Assembly (NCBI RefSeq): GCF_000165125.1
Contig: NZ_AEIU01000075.1
Coordinates: 62,001 to 126,000 of the forward strand
From: Vibrio caribbeanicus ATCC BAA-2122
GTDB taxonomy: Bacteria > Pseudomonadota > Gammaproteobacteria > Enterobacterales > Vibrionaceae
Reading direction: 5' to 3'
DNA length: 64,000 nt
The notes below the pieces were generated by a model. The model had not been told where the DNA came from. It saw only the letters and a program-made list of their open reading frames with translations, and did not search any database. Shown here piece by piece: positions 19,646-28,465 of the stretch. A program made the position numbers and the translations under genes. Within the stretch, counting starts at the first letter, position 1. Each line of letters starts with the position of its first letter.

Positions 19646-19694
19646 AAGATACATGAAAAGTTTCCTAGGAAGAGAAAGTTTTTCACTGCTATTT

Positions 19695-21284
19695 TTAGTG
19701 CGCCACAGAATTAGCAGAATCGATTATGTTGGCTCCCTCAGTAATCCAACCATGGCTGTAAAACCAAGCAGTCATTGGTTCAACAAAGAACATAATACCT
19801 ATTAGACCGACGATAGCTAAAACAATCGTATACGGTAAAGCCATTATGACCATCCTGCCATAAGATAAACGTATCAGCGGCGCTAAAGCTGAGGTAAGCA
19901 AAAATAGAAACGCAGCTTGTCCATTAGGAGTCGCGACTGAAGGTAAATTTGTTCCTGTGTTGATCGCAACCGCAAGTAAATCGAATTGAGGACGGCTGAT
20001 GATACCCTCGATAAGTGCAGTTTTGACTTCAGTTATGTAGACAGTACCTACAAAAACGTTATCAGACACCATAGATAAAATTCCGTTGGCGAGATAGAAA
20101 AGAGCCAACTGGGTATTCTTGTCTTCTACATGGAGGACAGCGTCTATGACTGGTTTAAATAGTTTTTGGTCAATAATAACGGCAACGACCGCAAAAAATA
20201 CGGTGAGAAGTGCAGTAAAAGGTAGTGCTTCCTCAAACGCTTTACCCATGGAGTGTTCTTCAATAACACCAGTAAATGTTGTCGCAAGTATAATCACTGA
20301 AAGGCCTATCAGCCCAACTGCTGCCAGATGCAGAGCGAGTGCTACAATTAGCCAAATAGCAATGATCCCTTGAACCCATAGTTTCGCAATATCCTGCTTG
20401 GTTCGACGTTTCTTTTGCTCTCGATCAAACTCGACCAGAATCGTGCGAACATTGTCTGGTAATCGGGCGCCGTAGCCAAAAATCTTTAATTTTTCTACCG
20501 CGACACATGTGATCATACCGCAGATAAAAACTGGAGCGGTAACAGGGAGCATTCTTATAATGAATTCTCCGAACAACCATCCCGCTTGGTCGGCAATAAT
20601 CAAGTTTTGTGGCTCTCCGACCATTGTCATTACACCACCCAGCGCAGTACCAACTCCGGCATGCATGAGAAGTGAGCGTAGGAAAGCTCTATAATTTTCG
20701 AGGTCGTCTCTAGTGAGTTCACATAGATGGTCATCTCGAGTGTGATCGTGACTTGCATGTGGGCCTTGTCCAGAAGCGACTTTGTGGTATATCGCATAGA
20801 AACCAACGGCCACACTTATCACTACGGCAATAACAGTCAAAGCGTCTAGGAAAGCGGACAAGAAGGCTGCTGCAAAACAAAACACTAATGAAAGCATGCT
20901 TTTAGAGCGTATTCCCAACAATATTTTGGTAAATATAAAAAGCAGCAGTTGCTTCATAAAATAGATACCTGCGACCATAAAGACCAGCAGCAACAGAACT
21001 TCTATGTTTTCAACTAACTCATGTTTTACCTGACCAGGACTTGTCATTCCGATGGCTATTGCTTCTATAGCAAGGAGCCCGCCTGGCTGGAGTGGGTAAC
21101 ACTTAAGTGCCATGGCGAGCGTGAAAATAAACTCAGCAACTAGCAGCCAGCCAGCTATAAAAGGATCGATAAGAAAAAAGACAAGAGGATTAATTATTAA
21201 AAAGGTGATGATCGCGACTTTGTACCAATCAGGGGCTTTACCTAGAAAATTTTTAATAAACGCGTTTCCGAGCGACATCGGCAT
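19695..21284 (-). CDS. nhaB: Na+/H+ antiporter NhaB
   Basis: A 529-residue electrogenic sodium/proton antiporter of the inner membrane, central to sodium homeostasis in marine bacteria. About 12 hydrophobic segments are visible. The N-terminus [20 protein letters not shown] matches Vibrio NhaB, so I chose the ATG at 21284 over the in-frame GTG at 21329. [19 protein letters not shown] is the conserved late transmembrane motif. Divergent from fadR across about 650 bases; the nhaB/fadR pairing also occurs in E. coli. Confidence 0.97.
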   Translation of the reverse strand: MPMSLGNAFIKNFLGKAPDWYKVAIITFLIINPLVFFLIDPFIAGWLLVAEFIFTLAMALKCYPLQPGGLLAIEAIAIGMTSPGQVKHELVENIEVLLLLVFMVAGIYFMKQLLLFIFTKILLGIRSKSMLSLVFCFAAAFLSAFLDALTVIAVVISVAVGFYAIYHKVASGQGPHASHDHTRDDHLCELTRDDLENYRAFLRSLLMHAGVGTALGGVMTMVGEPQNLIIADQAGWLFGEFIIRMLPVTAPVFICGMITCVAVEKLKIFGYGARLPDNVRTILVEFDREQKKRRTKQDIAKLWVQGIIAIWLIVALALHLAAVGLIGLSVIILATTFTGVIEEHSMGKAFEEALPFTALLTVFFAVVAVIIDQKLFKPVIDAVLHVEDKNTQLALFYLANGILSMVSDNVFVGTVYITEVKTALIEGIISRPQFDLLAVAINTGTNLPSVATPNGQAAFLFLLTSALAPLIRLSYGRMVIMALPYTIVLAIVGLIGIMFFVEPMTAWFYSHGWITEGANIIDSANSVAH

Positions 21285-21934
21285 GACTGAGATACTCTTA
21301 ATGTTGTTATGAATAGACACTGCGTGCACTTGCGAACTCGTTACCGAAGAGTGATATTCCCCTGATTATTATGAGAAGAGATATATTATGAGAAATATGT
21401 TCGGTTTAACAGCAACTTAGTAAAAGTCTAACCTTATATTAAAAAGGATGTATTACATCAAGCTACGTTTCAAAATAGACAAGTACTCCTTTACTTTGGA
21501 CGTCACTCTACCCATTGGTATCATTTAGTCAATCATAAATTTAGTTTGAGTATTTTATTAGCATATTTTTTGGTAAAAACGGGATCAAAGTTGCGAAAAA
21601 ACATCAAATAACATACTAAAAGTTCATCTTGAGCTCTTATACTTTACGAAAAGGCCAAATAAACAAGAAAATAGTAATTAGCGAATCGAACACATCAATT
21701 CTTTCTCCTCACCTTTTGCTCCAATGACATGGTAAATCTGTTCAAGTCGGATTTTCAAACAACAACTGTCGGGTATTTATCATTAACGTGAGCTTACTAA
21801 TTATTCACAGTTAGAGTATTTGTTCTATTTATAAATTAAAAATTCTTTACAGAGTCTAGTTTCCGATATTGCAAAACTAGTGGTATGATGAGTCATATTA
21901 GACCCGTAAATATACAAGTTTGGATAGAATCTAC
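21285..21934. other. Divergent intergenic region nhaB/fadR
   Basis: About 650 bases with no convincing gene. It should contain the nhaB and fadR promoters; a candidate for fadR is listed. No clear FadR operator (TGGT..GACCA type) was found. The middle (21400-21850) is AT-rich and featureless by eye. Confidence 0.4.
21861..21889 (+). promoter_or_regulatory. Candidate fadR promoter
   Basis: TTCCGA (21861-21866, weak -35) is spaced 17 bases from TATGAT (21884-21889, good -10), giving a leader of about 40 bases. A small palindrome TATGA-TGAG-TCATA overlaps the -10. Confidence 0.4.
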
Positions 21935-22774
21935 ATGGTCATTAAGGCTAAGAGCCCTGCGGGGTTTGCTGAAAAATATATTATTGAGAGTATTTGGAAA
22001 GGCCGTTTTCCGCCTGGTTCTATTTTACCGGCTGAGCGAGAGCTATCAGAGCTCATAGGTGTTACAAGAACAACACTTAGAGAGGTGCTACAACGCCTTG
22101 CGCGTGATGGCTGGCTGACGATACAGCACGGTAAACCAACTCGAGTAAATCAGTTCATGGAAACATCTGGGCTTCATATACTCGATACGCTCATGACCTT
22201 AGATGCTGATAATGCAACGTCGATCGTTGAGGATTTGTTGGCCGCAAGGACTAATATAAGTCCGATCTTTATGCGTTATGCTTTTAAAGCAAATAAAGAA
22301 AACTCCGAAAAAACGATCATAAGTGTTATTGATTCATGTGAAGCTCTCATTGCTGCTGAATCGTGGGATGTATTCATGGAGTCTTCTCCATATGCAGAAA
22401 AAATTCGTCAGTTTGTAAAAGACGATGGTGAAAAAGATGAAGCGAAACGCCATTCGGCATTGCTCGCTAAAACTTTTAATTTCTATGATTATATGCTTTT
22501 CCAGCGTCTTGCTTTTCACTCAGGAAATCAGATCTATGGTCTGATTTTTAACGGCATCAAAAAGCTTTACGATAGAGTAGGGAGCTACTACTTCTCAAAT
22601 GTAAAGGCTCGCCAACTCGCCCTACAGTTCTATAGAGATCTGTTAGAGGTCTGTCAATCTGGTAATCGAGATAAGATATTAATAGTTGTTCGAAACTACG
22701 GAATGGAAAGTGCTCAGATTTGGAATCAGATGAAGACGTCATTACCGACTAACTTTACGGAAGACGACAGTTGA
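21935..22774 (+). CDS. fadR: Fatty acid metabolism regulator FadR
   Basis: A 279-residue GntR-family regulator. The N-terminal winged helix (about 8-75) contains [22 protein letters not shown], with the FadR recognition helix. The C-terminal acyl-CoA-binding helical domain is about 40 residues longer than in E. coli (239 residues). The extra stretch falls around 138-178 and is a known hallmark of Vibrio FadR, adding a second ligand site. It represses fatty acid degradation and activates unsaturated fatty acid synthesis. The start is the ATG at 21935; a TTG five codons upstream is less likely. Terminator follows. Confidence 0.97.
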   Translation: MVIKAKSPAGFAEKYIIESIWKGRFPPGSILPAERELSELIGVTRTTLREVLQRLARDGWLTIQHGKPTRVNQFMETSGLHILDTLMTLDADNATSIVEDLLAARTNISPIFMRYAFKANKENSEKTIISVIDSCEALIAAESWDVFMESSPYAEKIRQFVKDDGEKDEAKRHSALLAKTFNFYDYMLFQRLAFHSGNQIYGLIFNGIKKLYDRVGSYYFSNVKARQLALQFYRDLLEVCQSGNRDKILIVVRNYGMESAQIWNQMKTSLPTNFTEDDS

Positions 22775-22782
22775 TAATCCAT

Positions 22783-22808
22783 AGAGTCGCTTGATTAGCG
22801 ACTCTTTT
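22783..22808 (+). terminator. Intrinsic terminator of fadR
   Basis: AGAGTCGCT (22783-22791) and AGCGACTCT (22797-22805) form a 9-bp stem followed by TTTT. It lies between fadR and the convergent CARF-nuclease gene. Confidence 0.85.
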
Positions 22809-22818
22809 CCTAGTCAGA

Positions 22819-23985
22819 CTAAAGTCCTTGTTCGTCATTCCCTCCTGCTCCCTCGAACCACAACTCTAGCTGCGATTTAAGGTTTTTCAGTTCGTCTGGA
22901 CCAATTAAAGCAAGCCCAAGGTCCTTTGCTCTAATGATATCATTGTGCCTGAGGGGGCGAAAACTAACTAGCATGGCTCGAGCCTGTAACCCACCTAAAA
23001 GATCTCGAAGAGATTCTAATTTATAGAGAGTATCATCTCCATCATCCCTCATTCCTTTAGTTTTACACTCAATAATATGAAGCTTATTATTAACCACTGA
23101 CGCTACATCAAGCTCGTTTCGCACCTCTTTATCACCTAACTGGCGATAAACTTGTACGTTGAGTGAGTGATCTTGAATTGTTGGCATATCCTTTCTGATC
23201 TGTCGAACAGTGCTGTGAACCAAAGTCTCTAACCATTCACCATTAGCAAACCTTCGGGCCCCTTCATCAGAAAATGTAAGTTTGCCCTCTTCATAAGTGG
23301 CTATTTCTGCACTGACTAGGTCAGATATCAGTATATTGAGTTCTCGGTAACCTTGTTGCTTATCAGACAAAAAAACATCAAGCTTTTGTTCTTTACGACA
23401 AGTTGTTGCTAAATAATTTAGGGTGGCAAGTCCTGGTCCTAACTCTAATGCATTACTCGCCCAGCGTTCACCAAGTGAGTGAAGTTTCTCGTCTAGTTGC
23501 TCTGAAAATTGCTGGTCGTAAAATTCACCGCGAGCACCAAAGACGGTGAGGTAATCTGAGATAGTAATATTATCTTGGACTTGGGTATCTTCTTTTCCGT
23601 TTGGATATAGCCAACACAGCTTATCGGTCGTTGGTTCAACAACAAAAATTGGCCATTCGTTACTGCGAAAAATTTCATAAACTGACAGCAGTCTGTGTCT
23701 TAGTCCACAGCTAGCGTTGAGTTTTATTTCTTCTTTTCTATCTAGTAATTTTTGAGTCAAAAGACTAAGTGAACATTTAATCTGTGTTGGGTTAGCTACG
23801 TCAGGAATTTCAAAAAACTCTGAGCTTAAGCCTCTTTTTTTGAGCACGCTATCTAAGCGAAGATACATCTCTAATTGGTCAGAAACACCAATAAAAATAA
23901 TGTGGTTACTGATGGTCCTACTGTCTAGCATCGGAGTCAGTAGTCTGATTGGATCTTGGTCAATAATCCCAACATGCACAGCCAT
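22819..23985 (-). CDS. CARF-domain PD-(D/E)XK nuclease, DUF1887/Card1-like
   Basis: A 388-residue protein of the DUF1887 family, whose V. cholerae member VC1899 has a known structure. Residues 1-145 form a Rossmann-like CARF sensor (HVGIIDQDPIRLLTPML, then HIIFIGVSDQ). A winged-helix-like middle region spans about 155-250. The C-terminal restriction-like nuclease shows the active-site pattern Glu291-x-Asp293 and Glu306-Cys-Lys308 (NELDV...ECK). The related Treponema enzyme Card1 is a cyclic-tetra-adenylate-activated DNA/RNA nuclease of type III CRISPR defence. No CRISPR array, cas10 or nucleotide cyclase gene is present here, so the activating signal is unknown. All catalytic residues are intact. 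A perfect inverted repeat covers its predicted -10 box. GAGGAAA precedes the ATG. Confidence 0.9.
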   Translation of the reverse strand: MAVHVGIIDQDPIRLLTPMLDSRTISNHIIFIGVSDQLEMYLRLDSVLKKRGLSSEFFEIPDVANPTQIKCSLSLLTQKLLDRKEEIKLNASCGLRHRLLSVYEIFRSNEWPIFVVEPTTDKLCWLYPNGKEDTQVQDNITISDYLTVFGARGEFYDQQFSEQLDEKLHSLGERWASNALELGPGLATLNYLATTCRKEQKLDVFLSDKQQGYRELNILISDLVSAEIATYEEGKLTFSDEGARRFANGEWLETLVHSTVRQIRKDMPTIQDHSLNVQVYRQLGDKEVRNELDVASVVNNKLHIIECKTKGMRDDGDDTLYKLESLRDLLGGLQARAMLVSFRPLRHNDIIRAKDLGLALIGPDELKNLKSQLELWFEGAGGNDEQGL

Positions 23986-24295
23986 TTATTTTCCTCGTGT
24001 ATGGCCTGGTGGAAAGTGTAATTATATGAGTAGCAGGCCATATAATGATATAGGCATCCGAAAATCAAAAAACAAGGGCTCCAACGTAAAATAAGTCTTC
24101 AATTTCATAAAAATGACACTATTTTTACAAGCATGAGTATCACTCGAATTGTACTCTTATAAAGAGAGCGCGGCGTAAAAAGTTGACCATATTTAAATAA
24201 ATTTATTATCGAACGGTGTTTTTAATTGTTATTTTTCGTTAGTTAACGCATACTCGTGTCATAAAAATTATGTCAAAGAAACGACGGAGCGTCCG
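23986..24295. other. Divergent intergenic region CARF-nuclease/hinT
   Basis: 310 bases without a supported gene. The part next to the nuclease gene contains the inverted repeat and -10 box listed separately. A TATAAT is also present on the plus strand at 24041-24046. The hinT-proximal part is AT-rich; the ATG at 24296 is preceded by GACGGAG. Confidence 0.45.
24000..24042 (-). promoter_or_regulatory. Perfect inverted repeat flanking the -10 box of the CARF-nuclease gene
   Basis: TATGGCCTG at 24000-24008 is the exact reverse complement of CAGGCCATA at 24034-24042. The 25-base spacer contains TATAAT on the minus strand (24021-24026). The element ends 15 bases upstream of the nuclease start codon. 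With arm centres 34 bases apart, about three helical turns, it looks like an operator for a dimeric or tetrameric repressor. A weak -35 would overlap the distal arm. Confidence 0.55.
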
Positions 24296-24646
24296 ATGGC
24301 GGAAGAAACAATATATAGTAAGATTATTCGTGGCGAAATAGAGTCTGAAATTCTTTATCAAGACGACTTAGTCACTGCTTTCGTAGATATAAACCCCCGA
24401 GCACCAAAGCATTTCCTTATTATCCCAAACAAACTTATACCAACGATAAACGATATCGAAATTGAAGATGAAATCGCGTTGGGACGCATGTTTACAGTTG
24501 CCCGTAAGCTCGCAAAAGAGGCAGGGATCGATGAAGATGGCTACAGACTGATCGTCAACTGCAATGCTCATGGTGGTCAAGAAATTTATCACATACATAT
24601 GCATTTGGTTGGGGGTAGGCCACTAGGCCCAATGCTTTTGAGTTAG
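24296..24646 (+). CDS. hinT: Histidine triad purine nucleotide phosphoramidase HinT
   Basis: A 116-residue HIT-family hydrolase that cleaves aminoacyl-AMP and AMP-lysine type phosphoramidates in the cytoplasm. The triad HIHMH has His99, His101 and His103, preceded by the N-C-N-A-H-G-G-Q motif. Length matches E. coli HinT (119). It opens the same gene run as in E. coli (hinT-ycfL-lpoB-thiK), here with an extra lipoprotein gene inserted after it. Confidence 0.96.
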   Translation: MAEETIYSKIIRGEIESEILYQDDLVTAFVDINPRAPKHFLIIPNKLIPTINDIEIEDEIALGRMFTVARKLAKEAGIDEDGYRLIVNCNAHGGQEIYHIHMHLVGGRPLGPMLLS

Positions 24647-24740
24647 ATGAAATAACATGAACCAAAAGTAAAAAATGTTGCCCTAGTACTTTATTGGGAC
24701 AAATAGATCTATCAAACTCACGTAAAGTTTGGAGTTAGTG

Positions 24741-26135
24741 GTGCAAAGACTCGTAATACGAGCCCTAGTTACTTTGCTAGCAGTTTTCAACGCAGGTTGT
24801 GCAAATTTAACAGCGGGAAATATATTTAGTCATTACAGTGCTCAGAATGACGATGTTCATCAAGCCGTTCTTTATGGGAACTACAAACAGGCAGAAGAAT
24901 CCCTAAGCGATCAGGTCGCTGGCCCTATTCTCGACAATATGGAAAAGGGGCGTGTGTACTTTTTAAATGCAGATTATAAAGAAAGTAAATCGGCTTTTGA
25001 AAGTGCAGATTTGGCGGTTCGCAAACAGCAGGATCAAGCAGTTATTTCAGTCAGTGAAACTACAAAAAGTCTCAGTGCACTCGCTGTCAATGATAACTTT
25101 AAGACCTACGAGCCTGCGGATTATGAGTTGGGCTTCCTTCATTTGTATCTTGGGCTAACTTATGTGCAGAAGAACCAACTTGATGGTGCATTGGTTGAGA
25201 TGCGTCGAGCAAATCAAGTGCAAGAAAAAGCGCGCAAAGATCGGGAAGGCGAATTAGAGGCTGACCAAAAACAAATGTCGGCACAAGGGCTTTCTCCCAA
25301 TCTGGGAAGTATTTTAGCAAATTATCCAGACGCAGGGTCAAAGCTAAAAGCTGTTCAGAACGGTTACCTTTTTTACTTGTCGGCACTGTTATACGAAGCT
25401 AATCGAGATTTGAATAACGCTTATGTGGATTACCGTCGAGCTCTCGCTGTTGCTCCTAACAATCTAGAGGTTATCCGCGGAACGATGCGTGTGGCTCAGC
25501 GGCTTGGTATGCGTAATGATCTCAAACTCCTAGAAAAACAATATGGGCAAGTTGAACCATTACCGGCGTCCAAATCAAGAATTGTTATTTTGGATGAGCG
25601 CGGGGTCGTCGATTCATTAGATAGTTGGAAGTTATCTCTGCCGCTATATGATAGCCGCGGTAACGGTGCTTTATACTCTATTGCTTTGCCGTATTACAGC
25701 GATAAATTGCGTCCATCCTTTCCTCCTCTAAGTGTAAATGGGAGCAAGGCAGACTCGAATTTAATCGCCGACGTAGATTTAATGGCCAGTCAAAGTTTGA
25801 GTGAGAGGTTACCTTCAATCATTATCCGTCAAGCACTTCGTGTATGGGCGAAAGATATGATTAGGAAGAGTCTAACCGAAGAAGAAAATATTGGTAGTTT
25901 GTTGGTTAATGTTTGGAATACATTGACTGAACAACCTGATACTCGAAGTTGGTTAACCTTACCTTCTCAAATTTACACCTCAAGTATGGTCGTGAATCCG
26001 GGAATGCAAACTGTGTCTGTTGGAGGACAAGAATATAATTTTGAACTCCAAGCTGGAAATACGGCTTTGGTTTGGCTCTCTCGTCAAGGTGCACATGCCA
26101 CAATTTGGCATAAACAGTTAGGAAACATAAAATGA
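24741..26135 (+). CDS. COG3014-type lipoprotein of unknown function
   Basis: A 464-residue predicted lipoprotein: a short hydrophobic leader ends in lipobox NAGC, with Cys20. Residues about 50-270 look helical and TPR-like (VYFLNADYKESKSAFE, GFLHLYLGLTYVQKNQLDGALVEMRRANQ, NAYVDYRRALAVAPNNLEVIRG). The C-terminal part is beta-rich. I place it in the COG3014 family that neighbours ycfL/lpoB in Vibrio; its function is not known. The GTG at 24741 is preferred because GGAG lies 6 bases upstream; a TTG at 24729 precedes that site. It overlaps ycfL by 4 bases (ATGA), indicating translational coupling in the LpoB operon and suggesting an envelope role. Confidence 0.75.
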   Translation: MQRLVIRALVTLLAVFNAGCANLTAGNIFSHYSAQNDDVHQAVLYGNYKQAEESLSDQVAGPILDNMEKGRVYFLNADYKESKSAFESADLAVRKQQDQAVISVSETTKSLSALAVNDNFKTYEPADYELGFLHLYLGLTYVQKNQLDGALVEMRRANQVQEKARKDREGELEADQKQMSAQGLSPNLGSILANYPDAGSKLKAVQNGYLFYLSALLYEANRDLNNAYVDYRRALAVAPNNLEVIRGTMRVAQRLGMRNDLKLLEKQYGQVEPLPASKSRIVILDERGVVDSLDSWKLSLPLYDSRGNGALYSIALPYYSDKLRPSFPPLSVNGSKADSNLIADVDLMASQSLSERLPSIIIRQALRVWAKDMIRKSLTEEENIGSLLVNVWNTLTEQPDTRSWLTLPSQIYTSSMVVNPGMQTVSVGGQEYNFELQAGNTALVWLSRQGAHATIWHKQLGNIK

Positions 26136-26521
26136 AAAAATGGTTAGCAATAGCGGCCGCCACGTTATCTCTCTTAGGTTGTGCTAGCAATACATCGGGG
26201 TTAAAGATTGAAGGTGCCTCACAAAGAGTCATCTATGGCGATAATGTACTCGCTGGGAGACTTTCAATCGAAGATATTTCAACAACTATCGTCGATGGTA
26301 GAACTCGTGGAGTTGTGCGACTAGTAAGTAAATACAAAGGTGACCAATCAATTCAATACCGGTTTTATTGGTATGATGATCAAGGGCTTGAGGTTAACGC
26401 TAAACGCGGTCCTTGGAGACAGCTTATCATTCACGGAACTGAAGAAGCTTCGATTTCTGAGGTTTCAATTAATCCTAATGGACGCGAATTTCGCGTACAA
26501 ATCCGACAACTAAAAGACTAG
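26132..26521 (+). CDS. ycfL: YcfL-family outer-membrane lipoprotein
   Basis: A 129-residue DUF1425/YcfL family lipoprotein with lipobox LLGC (Cys17). The mature part is a small beta-rich domain (YRFYWYDDQGLEV, KRGPWRQLIIHG). The E. coli homologue sits directly before lpoB. Function is unestablished. Its start overlaps the preceding lipoprotein gene by 4 bases, and lpoB follows after 47 bases. Confidence 0.88.
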   Translation: MKKWLAIAAATLSLLGCASNTSGLKIEGASQRVIYGDNVLAGRLSIEDISTTIVDGRTRGVVRLVSKYKGDQSIQYRFYWYDDQGLEVNAKRGPWRQLIIHGTEEASISEVSINPNGREFRVQIRQLKD

Positions 26522-26568
26522 AGGTCGAATGACCGATAAAATTTATAGAGAAATCTAAGGAATTAACC

Positions 26569-27159
26569 ATGAAAAAAAGTGTGATTGCATTGCTCGGTTT
26601 GGCTGTCGTCCTAGGCGGCTGTTCCAACCAAGTGAGTTATGGTGATGCGCAGGCCGTTGAGACGACAACTATCGACTTTGGGTCAACAGACTTACAAAAA
26701 ATTGCTGGTGAGATGGTTGATAGTATGATGATGTCTGGTTCAGTAGCGGCATTAACTCGTGATTCTAGGCCGATTGTTTTCGTTGAACGCATAAAAAATA
26801 AGACAAGTGAACATATTGATACTGAGTCAATAACAGACACTATCAGTACCAAAATGCTGAACTCCGGGAAATTTCGTTTTGTTGATATGGATAGAGTCGA
26901 GTCTGTCCGTGAGCAACTAAACTTCCAAAATAATGACGAGCTTGTGAATCAGAGCACAGCTATCCAATTCGGCAAAATGGTCGGAGCGCAATACATGCTA
27001 TATGGAAATCTATCTAGCATTGCTAAAAATGCGGGGAGTGATAAAGACGTCTACTATAAAATGACGATGCGCCTAATGGATCTCAAAACGGGTCTTATTG
27101 AATGGGCTGATGAAACAGAAATTCGTAAGCAGGAATCTAAGAGCTTTCTAGGCTTATAA
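26569..27159 (+). CDS. lpoB: Penicillin-binding protein activator LpoB
   Basis: A 196-residue outer-membrane lipoprotein, lipobox LGGC with Cys18. The conserved LpoB core starts near IAGEMVDSMM and continues through PIVFVERIKNKTSEHIDTES and FRFVDMDRVESVREQLNFQNNDELV. In E. coli LpoB reaches through the periplasm to activate PBP1b. In V. cholerae, PBP1a activation instead relies on LpoA together with CsiV, whose gene is about 3 kb downstream in this window. AAGGAATTAACC precedes the ATG. Confidence 0.93.
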   Translation: MKKSVIALLGLAVVLGGCSNQVSYGDAQAVETTTIDFGSTDLQKIAGEMVDSMMMSGSVAALTRDSRPIVFVERIKNKTSEHIDTESITDTISTKMLNSGKFRFVDMDRVESVREQLNFQNNDELVNQSTAIQFGKMVGAQYMLYGNLSSIAKNAGSDKDVYYKMTMRLMDLKTGLIEWADETEIRKQESKSFLGL

Positions 27160-27181
27160 TTTCATGGTAAAGGAGTGTCTT

Positions 27182-28048
27182 ATGGCTAGGATGTTATGGG
27201 ATGAAGCTTGTAGGCTTGATCAATCGCTCTCTAGCTTAGGACACTACTTTTCTTACCCTCCTGAGTATGCACAAACGTTGACTGGTGGGTTGACTAATCG
27301 TTGTTGGAAAGTTGTCTTATCTGAAAACGAAAGTTATGTCTGGCGACCAGTCACGCCAATCACTAAAGCCTTCTCAATTTCTCGATTCCAAGAATTTCAG
27401 ATATTAAATGCTTTAAAACCAACGGATCTTGCGCCCTCAGCGATGTATTTAAATGATCATGGATTATTAGTTAGTTGGGTTGAGGGAAGTACAAGCAACA
27501 ATGATATAAAGTTAGATGCTTTACTAAAGCTGTTGGGAAGGGTGCATGAATTTGATGCGACAAAGCTTCCTATTGCGCCTTTTAACTACACAGCGAGAGT
27601 AGACCACTATTGGATCCTTCTGAACGAACAGAATAAGGTAGAACCATTCTTATCTATATACAATCAGTGGCGTTTAACTCCAAACCTCGTTGATGTCGGT
27701 CAGGTATTGTGCCATCTAGATTTAGCGGGGCATAATATTGTGAGAACAGATGCGGGAAATAAAATCATTGACTGGGAATATGCAACTATTACAGACCCAA
27801 GGCTAGATTTAGTCTTGAGTGCCGAAATGATGGGTGAAAAACCATTGGAAGTCGGCTATCGCTACTGTCAGTTACGCGGCATCGAAGATGTAGATAATTG
27901 GATTGAGGGTATTATTGCTTGGCGCCCTCGTGCAAAAATGATGGCCATGCTCTGGTATTTGTTGGCTTTCCAACTTTGGGGTGATGAAGCCTACTTTTTG
28001 ACAGCGTCACAAATTGCTGAAGACTTGACGGTTAGTAGTGACACATAA
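27182..28048 (+). CDS. thiK: Thiamine kinase / choline-kinase-like phosphotransferase
   Basis: A 288-residue APH/choline-kinase fold protein. The Brenner-like catalytic segment VLCHLDLAGHNIVRT and the metal-binding KIIDWEYA follow at the expected distance. By position after lpoB it corresponds to E. coli ThiK, which phosphorylates thiamine for salvage. The start at 27182 follows AAAGGAGTGTCTT; an ATG at 27164 lies before that ribosome site. The nagZ and ycfP genes found after thiK in E. coli are absent here. Confidence 0.85.
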   Translation: MARMLWDEACRLDQSLSSLGHYFSYPPEYAQTLTGGLTNRCWKVVLSENESYVWRPVTPITKAFSISRFQEFQILNALKPTDLAPSAMYLNDHGLLVSWVEGSTSNNDIKLDALLKLLGRVHEFDATKLPIAPFNYTARVDHYWILLNEQNKVEPFLSIYNQWRLTPNLVDVGQVLCHLDLAGHNIVRTDAGNKIIDWEYATITDPRLDLVLSAEMMGEKPLEVGYRYCQLRGIEDVDNWIEGIIAWRPRAKMMAMLWYLLAFQLWGDEAYFLTASQIAEDLTVSSDT

Positions 28049-28063
28049 AGTACTTATCTTTGC

Positions 28064-28167
28064 TCAAACAACCTAAAAAGAGTCGATTATTTCGTAGTGT
28101 TGTTCTTAAACCTAACGAGATGACACCGCTTTGAAACCTACACCTTTAAGTCACTCGGGTATATACT
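28064..28167 (+). repeat. Dispersed intergenic repeat, copy B
   Basis: About 104 bases matching copy A at 88-183: TCAAACAAC...AAAGAGTCGATTATTTCGTAG on the left and AAGTCACTCGGGTATATACT on the right, with a divergent middle. Same orientation as copy A on the window plus strand. Confidence 0.6.
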
Positions 28168-28236
28168 ATTTCCCGATAGTTTATAACGCATACGCATTAC
28201 AACAATTACAATATACTTGATAATATATATATCTTG

Positions 28237-28264
28237 TTGCGTACACTGTTCGTCTCGATATAAT
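28237..28264 (+). promoter_or_regulatory. Candidate ndh promoter
   Basis: TTGCGT (28237-28242) is followed after 16 bases by a perfect TATAAT (28259-28264). Transcription would start near 28271, leaving about 195 bases of leader before the ndh start codon. Confidence 0.55.
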
Positions 28265-28465
28265 GGTAGAGTAGTAACTAAGCCATTATGGTAGATAGCG
28301 CTGTTCTTTCAGTAGACGAGAATTCTAAGCTTTTAATACTCTCGAAGAACAATCTTCCTCTAGAAGTAACATTCACTCTTTGTCGAGTGGACGTCTCCAT
28401 TTTCAAATTTTTAAAGTCGAAATTCGATTTGACCCAGTTTAATAATACTTTTGAGGAAATTTACT

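Larger units (their letters stand above)
28049..28465. other. Intergenic region thiK/ndh with repeat and long ndh leader
   Basis: 417 bases. The left part is repeat copy B, the middle has a good promoter (28237-28264), and the remaining roughly 195 bases form an unusually long predicted leader for ndh. An open frame from 28288 runs through the leader into ndh in another frame but lacks a ribosome site and recognisable features, so no gene is called. Confidence 0.5.

Noticed and set aside
21285-21934. FadR operator near fadR/nhaB
   Set aside because: Only a weak partial match (TGGTATGATGA) was found, lacking the complementary half.
22819-24295. CRISPR array or cas genes around the CARF nuclease
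   Set aside because: No regularly spaced direct repeats or Cas-like proteins are present here or elsewhere in the window.
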